Shown here one piece after another: positions 16,961 to 26,132 of a DNA stretch of 64,000 nucleotides. Numbering within the stretch: position 1 is the first letter of the stretch; the number at the start of each line of letters is the position of its first letter. Under the pieces are notes generated by a model that was not told the origin of the DNA, did no database searches, and saw only the letters and a list, made by a program, of their open reading frames with translations. Made by a program: the position numbers and the translations under genes. Origin of the DNA: an uncultured Collinsella sp. (lineage in GTDB: Bacteria > Actinomycetota > Coriobacteriia > Coriobacteriales > Coriobacteriaceae); the NCBI GenBank assembly GCA_900541195.1, contig UQIY01000002.1, positions 23,671-87,670 on the forward strand. Direction: 5' to 3'.

Positions 16961-18556
16961 ATGGAGACGAACGTTATCTGGCGCAACGCCCGCGCGGCCG
17001 TTATTGAGCTCGACGACGGTGGCTACTTTACCTGTGCCGATACGTGGGAGATCTTTGTCAACGATGAGCCCGTCGGTACCACGAATACGGTCGAGACCTA
17101 TGTTGACGGCCTGGTTCCCGGCAAGCGCAACCTCGTCCGCTTTGTCTGCGGCGAGCGTGAGCTGAGTGTGGGCGTCACCACGCCCGCGGAGCCCTTTACC
17201 ATCAACGTTCGCGACTGCGGCGCCAAAGGCGATGCCGAGCACGATGACACCACCAATATCCAGGCTGCCATCATGGCTTGTCCCAAGGGCGGGCGCGTGC
17301 TGATTCCCGCTGGCAACTACCGCATCAAGTCCCTCTTCCTTAAGAGCAATATCAACATCGAGCTCGCCGAGGGCGCGGTGCTGCTGGCCCGTCACGACCG
17401 CGCGGCGCTTGCCTACATTCCGGGCACGGTCACGGGTGACAAGGGCACCGGGTATGCCGGCACCGATATGCTGCCCCTGGGCCGCTGGGAGGGCGAGAGC
17501 TTTTCGACCTATTGCTCGACCTTTACGGGTCTGAGCGTGCACGACGTGTGCATCTATGGCCGCGGCGCCATCGACGGCCAGACCGATTTTGCCGAGGATA
17601 ACTGGTGGAACAAGGACTTTAAGAATATCTTCCGCCCCGAGGAGGGCCGCGAGATCGCCCGCCCGCGCATAATCTTCCTGTCCGAGTGCCAAAACGTGAG
17701 CCTTGCCGGCTTTACCGTCCGCAACAGCCCAGCATGGAACATCCATCCCGTTCTGTGCGAACACGTCGATGCCCTGTGCCTGTTCATCGAGGGTCCCAAG
17801 AACTCCCACAACACCGACGGCTTCGATCCCGAGAGCTGTGGCTTTGTTCGCATCCTGGGTTGCCAGTTCTCGGTGGGCGACGACTGCATCGCCATCAAGA
17901 GCGGCAAACTGGGCATTGAGCCCGAGCTTCGTCCCGCCACGCATGACGTGTTGATCGCTCACTGCTACATGCACGACGGTCATGGCGCCGTGGTGTTGGG
18001 GTCCGAGGCTGCCGGCGGCATCAAGGACCTCACCGTGAGCAAGTGCCTCTTTGAGCGCACCGACCGCGGCCTGCGCGTTAAGACTCGTCGCGGTCGCGGC
18101 AAGGACGCCGTCAACGAGGGCATCACCTTTGAGCACATTCGCATGGACGAGGTGCTCACGCCTTTCGTGGTCAATTCGTTCTACTTCTGCGATAAGGACG
18201 GCAAGACCGACTATGTCCAGAGCCGCGACGCGGTGCCCGTCGACGACCGTACGCCCGGCTTTGGCGCCACGACGTTTTGCGATATCGAGGCCACCAACTG
18301 CCACGCTGCCGCCGCCTACATCACGGGCTTGCCCGAGAGTAAGGTGACGCGCCTGACGTTCCAGGATGTCCATGTGACCTTTGCGGCAGATGCCGAGCCC
18401 TTTGTGCCTGCAATGGCCTGCGGCGTGGAGCCCATGGCGCGCCAGGGCATCATCGCGCAGAACGTGAAAGTCCTCGACCTGCAAAATGTGGTGATCGAGG
18501 GTCAGGATGGCGACGAGCTGCAGCTCGAGAACGTCGATAAGATTGTCCGTTCCTAG
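16961..18556 (+). CDS. GH28 polygalacturonase-like hydrolase, cytoplasmic
   Basis: GH28 enzymes cleave alpha-1,4-galacturonan. The 531-residue protein has a short N-terminal beta domain (about 1-80) and a right-handed beta-helix. All four GH28 signatures are present: NTDG (284-287), the Asp pair in GDDCIAIK (307-308), GHG around His341, and RGLRVK (369-374). No signal peptide is visible, so it probably acts in the cytoplasm on imported oligomers, perhaps as an exo-enzyme. The start at 16961 follows GGGAGAG. It lies between the symporter and two esterase genes. Confidence 0.92.
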   Translation: METNVIWRNARAAVIELDDGGYFTCADTWEIFVNDEPVGTTNTVETYVDGLVPGKRNLVRFVCGERELSVGVTTPAEPFTINVRDCGAKGDAEHDDTTNIQAAIMACPKGGRVLIPAGNYRIKSLFLKSNINIELAEGAVLLARHDRAALAYIPGTVTGDKGTGYAGTDMLPLGRWEGESFSTYCSTFTGLSVHDVCIYGRGAIDGQTDFAEDNWWNKDFKNIFRPEEGREIARPRIIFLSECQNVSLAGFTVRNSPAWNIHPVLCEHVDALCLFIEGPKNSHNTDGFDPESCGFVRILGCQFSVGDDCIAIKSGKLGIEPELRPATHDVLIAHCYMHDGHGAVVLGSEAAGGIKDLTVSKCLFERTDRGLRVKTRRGRGKDAVNEGITFEHIRMDEVLTPFVVNSFYFCDKDGKTDYVQSRDAVPVDDRTPGFGATTFCDIEATNCHAAAAYITGLPESKVTRLTFQDVHVTFAADAEPFVPAMACGVEPMARQGIIAQNVKVLDLQNVVIEGQDGDELQLENVDKIVRS

Positions 18557-18572
18557 CTGGAATTGATGACCG

Positions 18573-18607
18573 GGGCCGCATTGCCGAAAAAATCGGCTAT
18601 GCGGCCC
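18573..18607. other. Intercistronic hairpin after the GH28 gene
   Basis: GGGCCGCAT (18573-18581) pairs with ATGCGGCCC (18599-18607), and an inner CCGA/TCGG pair extends the stem. No T run follows, so it may protect the upstream message rather than terminate it. Confidence 0.5.
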
Positions 18608-18651
18608 TTGTGCCATGCGGCCGCGCTACGCATCATAACGAGAAGGTATAC

Positions 18652-19461
18652 ATGCTCAATAAAACGATTTGTGTCGGGGTCGATGGCTCGGATGCCGCGA
18701 TCTCGTCCTATATTTTTGCTCCCACCGAGGATGCTTATGCCCTGGAACCCCGACCTGCAGTTTTGATTGTGCCGGGTGGGGGCTACGATCATATTTCGCC
18801 TCGCGAGGGCGAGCCGGTGGCGCTACGCTTACTTGCGATGGGGTATCAGGCTTTTGTTCTGGACCACTCGGTTGCGCCCGCCGCCTATCCGCTTGCATTG
18901 CAAGAACTTGCGCGGGCGGTCGATACCGTGCGAAGTCATGCGACGGAGTTTTGCGTCGATCCCAATCGAATTACGGTCATGGGTTTTTCGGCGGGTGGAC
19001 ACCTGGTTGGCTTGCTCGGGGCGCTTTGGGACAAACCTTGGCTTGCAGAGTCGATCGCGACATCGCCTGAGTCGATTCGGCCTGACGCACTTTGCTTGGG
19101 CTATCCGGTCGTAAGCTCGGGGGCCTATGCCCATCGTGGCTCGTTTGAACACCTAACGGGTGCCGATGACGTTTTGGCTCAAAAGTTGTCGATCGAGAAC
19201 ATGGTGGGCGAAGGTTTTCCCCGTACGTTCTTATGGCATACCGCCGAGGATGCATCGGTGCCAGTCCAAAATAGCCTTTTGCTTGCGCAGGCGCTTGCCG
19301 ATCACGGGATTGGCTTTAGCTTACATATTTTTCCGCATGGAAAGCACGGAGCATCGCTCGCCACGGCCCAAACGGCATTTAAGGGTTGCGCCGAGCATAT
19401 TCAGCCACAGGTTCAGGGCTGGCCTGAGCAGTTTGCCGCCTGGGAGCGTGATGGACGATGA
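18652..19461 (+). CDS. Alpha/beta hydrolase, probable carbohydrate esterase
   Basis: The 269-residue protein is an alpha/beta-hydrolase of the small esterase type. It has the oxyanion segment PGGGYDHISPREGEPVA, the nucleophile elbow GFSAGG (Ser113) and a C-terminal HGKHG with the likely catalytic His. Similar proteins remove acetyl groups from plant polysaccharide fragments. No signal peptide is present. Its stop codon overlaps the start of the next gene (ATGA), so the two are translationally coupled. The ATG at 18652 follows GAGAAGG. The substrate is inferred from the pectin context. Confidence 0.82.
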   Translation: MLNKTICVGVDGSDAAISSYIFAPTEDAYALEPRPAVLIVPGGGYDHISPREGEPVALRLLAMGYQAFVLDHSVAPAAYPLALQELARAVDTVRSHATEFCVDPNRITVMGFSAGGHLVGLLGALWDKPWLAESIATSPESIRPDALCLGYPVVSSGAYAHRGSFEHLTGADDVLAQKLSIENMVGEGFPRTFLWHTAEDASVPVQNSLLLAQALADHGIGFSLHIFPHGKHGASLATAQTAFKGCAEHIQPQVQGWPEQFAAWERDGR

Positions 19462-21623
19462 ACGAAAGTATCAATGAGCTGCGTGTTTCGAGGGCTGCGT
19501 CAGGAGCGTATCCAACGATTTCTGATGCCTTGGCGGCAACCGATCAACTCTATCCGGACGCCGAGCAGGCGGTGACGATCCATATTGATCCGGGTGAGTA
19601 CCGCGAGCGGGTCGAGATCCATCGGCCGCATGTGACGTTGGCGGGCGAGACGGCTGACAGCGTGCGCATCGTGGGCAGCCTGGGTGCCAAGATGCCCTCG
19701 GAGGACGGCTCGGGTGTCGACGGTACGCTCGGCACGTTTAGGACCTATACCGTTTTAGTCGATGCCGACGACGTGCGGCTCGAGAACCTCACGATCGTCA
19801 ACGACGCCGGGGATGGTCGCGAGGTGGGACAGGCGATTGCCCTGTACGCCGACGGCGACCGTTTGGTGGTCGACGCCTGTTGTATTACGGGACGCCAGGA
19901 CACGCTGTTTTTGGGCCCGTTGCCCCCGCGCGAAGTTAAACCGGGCGGGTTTATGGGGCCCAAGCAGTTTGCGCCGCGCCGGGTGGGCCGTCAGTATTTC
20001 CGACGCTGCCGGATCGAGGGCGATGTCGACTTTATCTTTGGCGGCGCGCGTGCCTATTTTGAGGGGTGTGAGATTCGCTCACTCAACCGCGATATGGACG
20101 TGAACGGTTACGTGACGGCGGCATCGACGCCCGAGGGAGAGCCGTACGGCTTCGTGTTCCACGGCTGCTCGTTTACGGCGTCGCAGGACGTGGCGTCGGA
20201 TTCAGTCTACCTGGGCCGTCCTTGGCGCGAATGGGCCCAGACCGTGTTGGTTGATTGCTGGCTGGGACGACACATCAAACGCGAGGGCTGGTGGGATTGG
20301 AATAAGCCGGCGGCGCACAGCTGCGTGCTGTATGCCGGCGGCACCCTGTTTGGCCCCGCGGGTGATACTACCGACTGGGTGCCGTGGGCAAATGAACTCG
20401 ATGCGATGGTTGCCGCTGGGTATTCCCGCGAGCAGGTGCTTGCCGGCGCGGATGGTTGGGATCCCGAGGGCGGCACCGGTGATGCGGTGGAGACGGCTGG
20501 GCTATCTGCCAATGGCCGCACCGTGCACATCGAGACGTACTGCGAGGACGAGTCTTCGCTACGCGCCCGACTGAAGCGCGAAGGGCGCTCGGCCGCATTT
20601 ACGGGCAAGACCCCTGCAGACTTTGAGGCGTGGAAGGTCGCGACCAGGGCTCGTCTGTGCGATGTTTTGGGTCTTTCGCTTATGGACCGCGTCCCGATTG
20701 AGATTCGTGAGCTCAGCTGCGTGCGGGTTGCCGGCGGCATTGTGCGTACTCATGCGATGCTGCAGGTTGAGCACGATGTGTGGATGCCGTTTTACCTGTT
20801 GGAGCCGTCACATCCGAAGCTTGATGGACGGGGGCTTAAGCGTTGCTATATCTGCCCGCATGGCCATCAGGGAGCGGGTGCTGCAAGTGTAGCCGGTGTT
20901 GCGGGCGTGCCGGCGGTCGACGATGCTGTGCGTAAGTTCAATTACGACTACGGTCTACGTTTGGCGCGTATGGGTTACGTGACCGTCTGCCCCGACGCAC
21001 GCGGTTGGGGATACCGTCGTGACTGGAAGGGTCAGGGCGATGACGAGAACAGCTACCTGCGCGGTACGTGTCTGAATCAAGCACGTATGGCCGAGCCACT
21101 GGGTCTTACGGTCGCGGGCCTCAACGTCTGGGACAACATGCGCTTGATCGATTACTTGGAGGCGCGCGGCGACATTGCCATGGATGACCTGGGGTGCTTT
21201 GGTTTTTCGGGTGGCGGCTACATGACGTTGTACCTGGCCGCACTCGACCCGCGTGTGCGCAAGGCGTTTGTCTCGGGCTATCTGTACGGTGTCGACGATT
21301 CGCTGCTGCATCTCAATGGCAATTGCAGCTGCAACTACACACCCGGACTTTGGCGCTTACTCGACATGGGCGATATTGCCTCGCTCATCGCGCCGCGCCC
21401 GTTGTTAGTGCAGAGCTGCGAAGAAGATCATCTGAACGGTTCGCGCGGGCTGAAAAATGTCGATGAACAGCTCAAGATCGTGCGCGATGCCTACAAGTTG
21501 CTGGGCCGCAGAGATGCTCTGCGGCACGAGGTGTGTCCGGGTGGACACCATCTGGGCGTGGCGCATCTTGTCGAGGATATCGAATGGCTCGATTCGTACG
21601 TTGCGAAATGCGACCGTGCATAG
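19458..21623 (+). CDS. Fusion of pectin methylesterase and alpha/beta hydrolase
   Basis: The 721-residue protein has two enzymatic halves. Residues 1-340 are a CE8 pectin methylesterase: GQAIALY (Gln126), GRQDTLF (Gln147, Asp148), VDFIFGG (Asp191) and YLGRPWREW (Arg254, Trp256) supply the known catalytic residues. Residues 350-721 are an alpha/beta hydrolase of the acetyl-xylan-esterase-like type, with GFSGGGY (Ser584), a likely acid in CEEDH (about 657) and GGHHLG (His697). There is no signal peptide. One protein may thus remove methyl and acetyl groups from imported oligogalacturonides. It overlaps the upstream esterase by four bases. Confidence 0.88.
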   Translation: MNESINELRVSRAASGAYPTISDALAATDQLYPDAEQAVTIHIDPGEYRERVEIHRPHVTLAGETADSVRIVGSLGAKMPSEDGSGVDGTLGTFRTYTVLVDADDVRLENLTIVNDAGDGREVGQAIALYADGDRLVVDACCITGRQDTLFLGPLPPREVKPGGFMGPKQFAPRRVGRQYFRRCRIEGDVDFIFGGARAYFEGCEIRSLNRDMDVNGYVTAASTPEGEPYGFVFHGCSFTASQDVASDSVYLGRPWREWAQTVLVDCWLGRHIKREGWWDWNKPAAHSCVLYAGGTLFGPAGDTTDWVPWANELDAMVAAGYSREQVLAGADGWDPEGGTGDAVETAGLSANGRTVHIETYCEDESSLRARLKREGRSAAFTGKTPADFEAWKVATRARLCDVLGLSLMDRVPIEIRELSCVRVAGGIVRTHAMLQVEHDVWMPFYLLEPSHPKLDGRGLKRCYICPHGHQGAGAASVAGVAGVPAVDDAVRKFNYDYGLRLARMGYVTVCPDARGWGYRRDWKGQGDDENSYLRGTCLNQARMAEPLGLTVAGLNVWDNMRLIDYLEARGDIAMDDLGCFGFSGGGYMTLYLAALDPRVRKAFVSGYLYGVDDSLLHLNGNCSCNYTPGLWRLLDMGDIASLIAPRPLLVQSCEEDHLNGSRGLKNVDEQLKIVRDAYKLLGRRDALRHEVCPGGHHLGVAHLVEDIEWLDSYVAKCDRA

Positions 21624-21692
21624 CCCCTCGGCATGCTGCAAATAAACGGTACGTACCTGTATGGCCGCCAATGGGCGGATGAGGAGAAGATT

Positions 21693-22361
21693 ATGGAAAC
21701 GAAGAACTTGAGTGAATCGACCATTTGCTGCTTTGGCGATTCGACCACATGGGGGGATAACGGATGCGGCGCAGGCGGCAACGACATCTCTTGGACTTCG
21801 CATCTGGGCGCGTTGCTGGGAGGCGCGGTCGTCGAGAACTTTGGCATCAAGGGTTCGCGTATCGCTATCAAGGCCGACCGTACCGATTCGTTTGTCGAGC
21901 GTCTGGACGGTATCGACGATGCGGCCGATATCTACATCGTCTTTGGCGGCGTCAACGACTTTAGCCGCAACGTGCCACTTGGCGAGTTGGGTAGCACCGA
22001 TGTTCATGATTTCTATGGCGCACTCGATTACCTGATCCGCACCATCATGGCACGCTCGCCTCAGGCAAAGCTCGTGTTTATGACGCCGTGCAAGACGAGC
22101 GGTAAGCACGAGAAGGATATCCCGGCAAGCGACGAGCTCAACCACCTGGGGTTGACGCAGGCCGCCTACGTGCGAGCGATGCTCGAAGTCTGCGACCGCT
22201 ACTCCGTGCCGGTGATTGACCTGTATGCGCAAAGCGGCATCAGCCCGTTTTTGCCGGAGCACCGCAAGCTCTATATGCCGGACGGTCTGCATTACAGTCC
22301 TGCCGGTTATGAGCGCCTGGCGCATCGCATCGCCGCGGGTCTCACCGCCGTTTGCCGCTAA
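21693..22361 (+). CDS. SGNH/GDSL hydrolase, likely deacetylase
   Basis: The 222-residue protein carries the SGNH blocks: GDSTTWG (Ser17), the block III-like GGVNDF, and DGLHYSPAGY with the catalytic Asp and His near the C-terminus. Such enzymes include rhamnogalacturonan and oligosaccharide acetylesterases. It lacks a signal peptide. The ATG at 21693 follows GAGGAG. It is the last gene of the symporter-led cluster, before the GH105 promoter. Confidence 0.82.
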   Translation: METKNLSESTICCFGDSTTWGDNGCGAGGNDISWTSHLGALLGGAVVENFGIKGSRIAIKADRTDSFVERLDGIDDAADIYIVFGGVNDFSRNVPLGELGSTDVHDFYGALDYLIRTIMARSPQAKLVFMTPCKTSGKHEKDIPASDELNHLGLTQAAYVRAMLEVCDRYSVPVIDLYAQSGISPFLPEHRKLYMPDGLHYSPAGYERLAHRIAAGLTAVCR

Positions 22362-22375
22362 AAGTCTGCCGTTTG

Positions 22376-22443
22376 CGGGGAATATAGGGTTAACGTTCAC
22401 CCTATATTCCCCGTTCGCGTTACACTAGGGTTAACGTTCACCT
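22376..22443 (+). promoter_or_regulatory. GH105 control region: operator inside a 38-base palindrome, plus a second operator
   Basis: CGGGGAATATAGGGT (22376-22390) and ACCCTATATTCCCCG (22399-22413) are perfect inverted repeats around TAACGTTC, so the operator core GTTAACGTTCAC sits in a long palindrome. A second GTTAACGTTCAC is at 22430-22441, 41 bases away centre to centre. TTCACC (22397-22402) and TACACT (22421-22426) can serve as -35 and -10 with an 18-base spacer. Both operators carry a T in place of the G of the consensus left arm. Confidence 0.72.
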
Positions 22444-22468
22444 ATCGTTTACGTCAGAGGGGACAGCA

Positions 22469-23707
22469 ATGGGTTGCAATCAAATCCTGGATCGTTATAT
22501 CGAGCAGTTGATCGAGACCTCTACGCCGCAGGCGCCGGCTTGGAATATCGAAAAGATTCGCGCCGGCAAGGAGAACACCTGGAACTATATCGACGGCTGC
22601 ATGATCAAGGCGCTCATCGAGCTGTACGAGATCACGGATGAGCAGCGCTACCTGACCTTTGCCGATGACTACATCGATTTTTTTGTCCAGGACGACGGTA
22701 CCATCAAGCATTACAACCCGCAGGAGTACAACCTCGATAACGTCAATGCGGGCAAGACCCTCTACAAGCTCTATGACCTGGTGGGCAAGCCCAAGTACCG
22801 TGCCGCCATGGACACCATCTACCGCCAGCTCGAGACCCAGCCGCGCACCAAAGAAGGCGTGTTTTGGCACAAGGCCGTTTATCCCAACCAGATCTGGCTC
22901 GATGGCATGTACATGGCACAGCCGTTCTACATGCAGTACGAGCTGAGCTTCCACAACCGTCGCGCCTGCTCGGACAGCTTCCATATGTTCCAGGTTGTGC
23001 ATGACCTGATGCGCAACCCCCTCAACGGTCTGTACTATCACGCTTACGACGCGAGCCGCAAACAGTTCTGGTGCGACCCGGTCACCGGCCTTTCGGCTAA
23101 CTTCTGGCTGCGCGCCGAGGGCTGGTTTGCCATGGCGCTTATCGACACCTGGGAGCTCATGCCGCCTTCGATGTCGGCCGAGAAGGACGAGATCCGCAAG
23201 ATGTTCCACGACCTGATTGACGCCATGCTGCCGTATCAGGACGAGAAGACCGGCATGTGGCATCAGGTCATCAACCTGCCCAATATCGCCCCCAACTACC
23301 TGGAGGAGTCGGGCAGCGCGATCTTTGCCAACGCCATCATGAAGGGCGTGCGTCTGGGCGTGTTGGGTGAGCGCTACTACCAGTACGGCCGTCGCGCCTT
23401 CGACGGCATCTGCGAGACCTGCCTTTCCGAGCACGATGGCCAGCTGGCGCTCGACAACATCTGCCTGGTTGCGGGCCTGGGCAACATCGCGCACCGCGAG
23501 GGCACGTTTGATTACTACATGAGCGAGCCCGTGGTCAAAAATGATGCAAAGGGTGTGGCGCCGCTGGTGCTTGCCTATATCGAGACCATGCATCACGACA
23601 AGCTGGCCGGTAAGCGCGATCCGCTCGCCCCCTCGGGCGTGTGCTCCATCGAGGACCCGTTTGGCGGATACACTCCGGGCATCAATGCCCGTAAGGGGTG
23701 TGAATAG
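22469..23707 (+). CDS. GH105 unsaturated (rhamno)galacturonyl hydrolase
   Basis: GH105 enzymes release the unsaturated 4-deoxy galacturonate residue that pectate or rhamnogalacturonan lyases leave at oligomer ends. The 412-residue protein has an all-helical barrel pattern with Asp90 in NLDNVNAG and Asp145 in WLDGMYMAQPF, matching the two catalytic Asp of YteR, and RAEGWFAMAL. No signal peptide is present, so it acts on imported oligomers. GAGGGG precedes the ATG. It starts a second transcription unit of the pectin region. Confidence 0.92.
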   Translation: MGCNQILDRYIEQLIETSTPQAPAWNIEKIRAGKENTWNYIDGCMIKALIELYEITDEQRYLTFADDYIDFFVQDDGTIKHYNPQEYNLDNVNAGKTLYKLYDLVGKPKYRAAMDTIYRQLETQPRTKEGVFWHKAVYPNQIWLDGMYMAQPFYMQYELSFHNRRACSDSFHMFQVVHDLMRNPLNGLYYHAYDASRKQFWCDPVTGLSANFWLRAEGWFAMALIDTWELMPPSMSAEKDEIRKMFHDLIDAMLPYQDEKTGMWHQVINLPNIAPNYLEESGSAIFANAIMKGVRLGVLGERYYQYGRRAFDGICETCLSEHDGQLALDNICLVAGLGNIAHREGTFDYYMSEPVVKNDAKGVAPLVLAYIETMHHDKLAGKRDPLAPSGVCSIEDPFGGYTPGINARKGCE

Positions 23708-23708
23708 C

Positions 23709-24614
23709 ATGGAGGCCATTACTCCGGGCGTACGTTTACACGACCTTCCGCAGGGGACCGTCGAGGAACGCATTCGCATGGCGGGAGAGCTGGGCTTTTC
23801 GTGCATTCAGCTGCCGAGCAAGGTGCTCTACGCATCGATGGGGATCGATCGAGGCGGCCTGACCCGCGAGCTTGCCGACCATTTGCGTGCGGTGCTCGAC
23901 GAGGCGGGCATTTCGATTGCCGTGCTCGGCTGCTACAAGAATCTGGCGACGCCCGATCGACAACAGCTCATGGATAACATTGCCGAGTACGAGGCGTGCT
24001 TGAATTTTGCCCAGATGCTCGGCGGATGCCCGGTTGGCACCGAGACCGGTCGTCCCAATGCGCAAAATCGCGTTGCTGGCGACCGCATGACCGATGAGGC
24101 GCTCGAGGCTTTTATGGACGGACTCGCACACGTCTGCGATCGGGCCGAGGCCGTGGGCGGTCAGGTTCTAATTGAGCCCGGTTGGAACGAGACGGTCAAC
24201 ACGCCAGATCGCTGCCGTGAGGTGCTGGAGCGCGTCTCGAGCCCGTCGCTCGGCGTGATCTATGACCCAGTGTCGCTGCTGCACCCCAGCGTCATTGACG
24301 AAGCGCAGGAAATCACCGCGCGCATGCTCTATTTATGCGGCAGCAAGATTCGCGTGCTGCACGCCAAGGATTATGAGGTCGTTGATAACGAGGACGAAGC
24401 CGGTTGGTGCGACGGTACGGGTTCACGTCTGGTGTGTCATGGCGTGGGCGAGACGGGCCGCTATGACTTTGAGCCCGTAGTGGCCTGGGCGGCTGCCGCC
24501 TGCCCTGGGATTCCCTGCGTGGTCGAGAACAGTGTGCCGGCGACGGCGGCTGACTGCCTGGCGACACTCGAGCACATGTCCGCTCGCTGCGGGGCTTCGC
24601 ATCGCGAGTTATAG
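23709..24614 (+). CDS. Sugar phosphate isomerase/epimerase-like TIM-barrel protein
   Basis: The 301-residue protein matches the xylose-isomerase-like TIM-barrel superfamily (AP endonuclease family 2 fold). Metal-ligand-like segments are VLIEPGWNETVNT, GVIYDPVSLLHPS and VLHAKDYEV. It starts one base after the GH105 stop, with AAGGGGTG before it, so it is coupled to GH105. The substrate is unknown; epimerisation of a pectin-derived sugar acid is a reasonable guess. It begins MEAITPGVRLHDLPQ. Confidence 0.8.
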   Translation: MEAITPGVRLHDLPQGTVEERIRMAGELGFSCIQLPSKVLYASMGIDRGGLTRELADHLRAVLDEAGISIAVLGCYKNLATPDRQQLMDNIAEYEACLNFAQMLGGCPVGTETGRPNAQNRVAGDRMTDEALEAFMDGLAHVCDRAEAVGGQVLIEPGWNETVNTPDRCREVLERVSSPSLGVIYDPVSLLHPSVIDEAQEITARMLYLCGSKIRVLHAKDYEVVDNEDEAGWCDGTGSRLVCHGVGETGRYDFEPVVAWAAAACPGIPCVVENSVPATAADCLATLEHMSARCGASHREL

Positions 24615-24654
24615 CATTGGCTTTTGCTGTGTCGGCAGATTGAGATTACCTGTA

Positions 24655-24691
24655 TGGGGGCGGCGGTGAAGGGTCTTTATCGTCGCCCCCA
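24655..24691. other. Hairpin before the GltD-like gene
   Basis: TGGGGGCGGCG (24655-24665) pairs with CGTCGCCCCCA (24681-24691) with one mismatch. There is no T run. It lies 27 bases before the GTG start of the next gene and could be a stability or weak termination element. Confidence 0.45.
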
Positions 24692-24718
24692 TTGGATTGC
24701 ATTAAAAAGGGGAGTTGC

Positions 24719-25936
24719 GTGGCTATCCACATTGTCGAAGAGGCGAATCGTTGCCTAGGTTGTAAAAGGGCGTTCTGTCAGATTAAGGGCTGCCCGGTTC
24801 AGACGCCTATTCCGCAGGTCATCGACCTGTTCAAACAGCGTCGTCTAGAAGAGGCGGGCGAGCTGCTGTTCCAGAACAATCCCATGAGCGCGGTCTGCTC
24901 CGTGGTGTGCAACCATTCGGGCCAGTGCGAGGGCGCTTGCATCCAGGGCCGCAAGGGCACACCCGTGCATTTCTCGAGCATCGAGAACTATATCTCGACA
25001 GCGTATTTGGATCGTAAGGAGTGGACGTCTGCGCCGTCGTGCGGCAAACAGGTTGCTGTGGTCGGTTCCGGTCCCGCCGGTATTACCGTGGCCATTAAGA
25101 TGGCCCAGCTAGGCTGTGCCGTCACGGTATTTGAACAGCGCCCCGAGATCGGCGGTGTGCTGGAATACGGTATCCCCGAGTTCCGCCTGCCCCGTGCGCT
25201 CGTGCAAAAGTACCGTCATGTGATGTGCTCGCTTGGCGTGCGCGTGCGCCCCTCGACCACCATCGGTGGCGCGCTGCATATCGACGACCTGCTGCGCGAC
25301 GGCTACGATGCGGTCTTTGTTGGTACCGGTACCTGGCGTGCCCGCAAACTGGGCATTCCCGGCGAGTCGCGCGGCAACGTGCTGTTTGGTATCGATTACC
25401 TGGTCGATCCCTCGAGCGTGGCGATCGGGCAGAACGTGGCGGTCATCGGTGCCGGTAATGTGGCCATGGACGTTGCCCGCACGGCGCTGCGTTCGGGTGC
25501 TCGCAAGGTCACTGTGTATGCACGCTCGCGCCATATCTCGGCCATCGACGACGAGGTCGAGCTGACCGAGCTTGACGGTGCCGAGATTGTGTGCGGCAAG
25601 GCGATCTGCGCCATCGACGATAACGGTCCGGTCTTTGAGACGGCTATCTTCGATGAGGACGACAGCGTGGTGGGCTACGAGGAGGAGCTCGACCATGCGT
25701 CTGCCGACACAGTTGTGATTGCAGCTTCGCAGGTGCCCAAAGACAAGCTTGTGCTTACAACGGGCGGCCTAGAGACCGACCATCGTGGCCTGCTTTCGGT
25801 CGATGAGAACGGTATGACCACCGTGCCTGGCGTCTTTGCCGCCGGCGACGTGGTTAACGGCCCGCTGACGGTTGTTCACGCCGTGGCAGGCGCCAAGCTC
25901 GCCGTCGAAGGCATGACTGCCTATTTGGGTCTCTAA
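24719..25936 (+). CDS. GltD-like FAD/NAD(P) oxidoreductase with iron-sulfur motifs
   Basis: The 405-residue protein resembles the small subunit of glutamate synthase and related electron-transfer proteins. The N-terminus has two Cys clusters for 4Fe-4S centres (CLGCKRAFC, then CPVQTPIP; CSVVCNHSGQCEGAC). VVGSGPAGI (about 117-125) binds FAD and VIGAGNVAMD binds NAD(P). The C-terminal FAAGDVVNGP closes the FAD site. GTG at 24719 is chosen because AAAGGGGAG lies five bases upstream; a TTG at 24692 is less likely. No gltB is nearby. It may feed electrons to the flavoenzyme gene downstream; that is inference. Confidence 0.85.
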   Translation: MAIHIVEEANRCLGCKRAFCQIKGCPVQTPIPQVIDLFKQRRLEEAGELLFQNNPMSAVCSVVCNHSGQCEGACIQGRKGTPVHFSSIENYISTAYLDRKEWTSAPSCGKQVAVVGSGPAGITVAIKMAQLGCAVTVFEQRPEIGGVLEYGIPEFRLPRALVQKYRHVMCSLGVRVRPSTTIGGALHIDDLLRDGYDAVFVGTGTWRARKLGIPGESRGNVLFGIDYLVDPSSVAIGQNVAVIGAGNVAMDVARTALRSGARKVTVYARSRHISAIDDEVELTELDGAEIVCGKAICAIDDNGPVFETAIFDEDDSVVGYEEELDHASADTVVIAASQVPKDKLVLTTGGLETDHRGLLSVDENGMTTVPGVFAAGDVVNGPLTVVHAVAGAKLAVEGMTAYLGL

Positions 25937-25951
25937 CACATCCCATCCATT

Positions 25952-26018
25952 AGTTGCGGTGAAATACGGACTGTTTTGGCTGTCAAAAGCCTCGATTGCT
26001 CCGTATTTCACCGCAACT
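25952..26018. repeat. Hairpin repeat, family 1 (copy 1)
   Basis: AGTTGCGGTGAAATACGGA (25952-25970) is perfectly inverted at 26000-26018 and a T run follows. Three relatives occur at 28867, 34186 and 35037. This copy could also terminate the gene upstream. Confidence 0.85.
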
Positions 26019-26132
26019 TTTTGGGGTTGAGCAGAGGCTGGAGGAACGCGCACGGTCGGGTGCTGCGCGGTTGCTGGTACGATAGGTACGTCAGTAACTG
26101 CCGCCGAGCGGCTCAAACGAAAGGAAGCCTGT

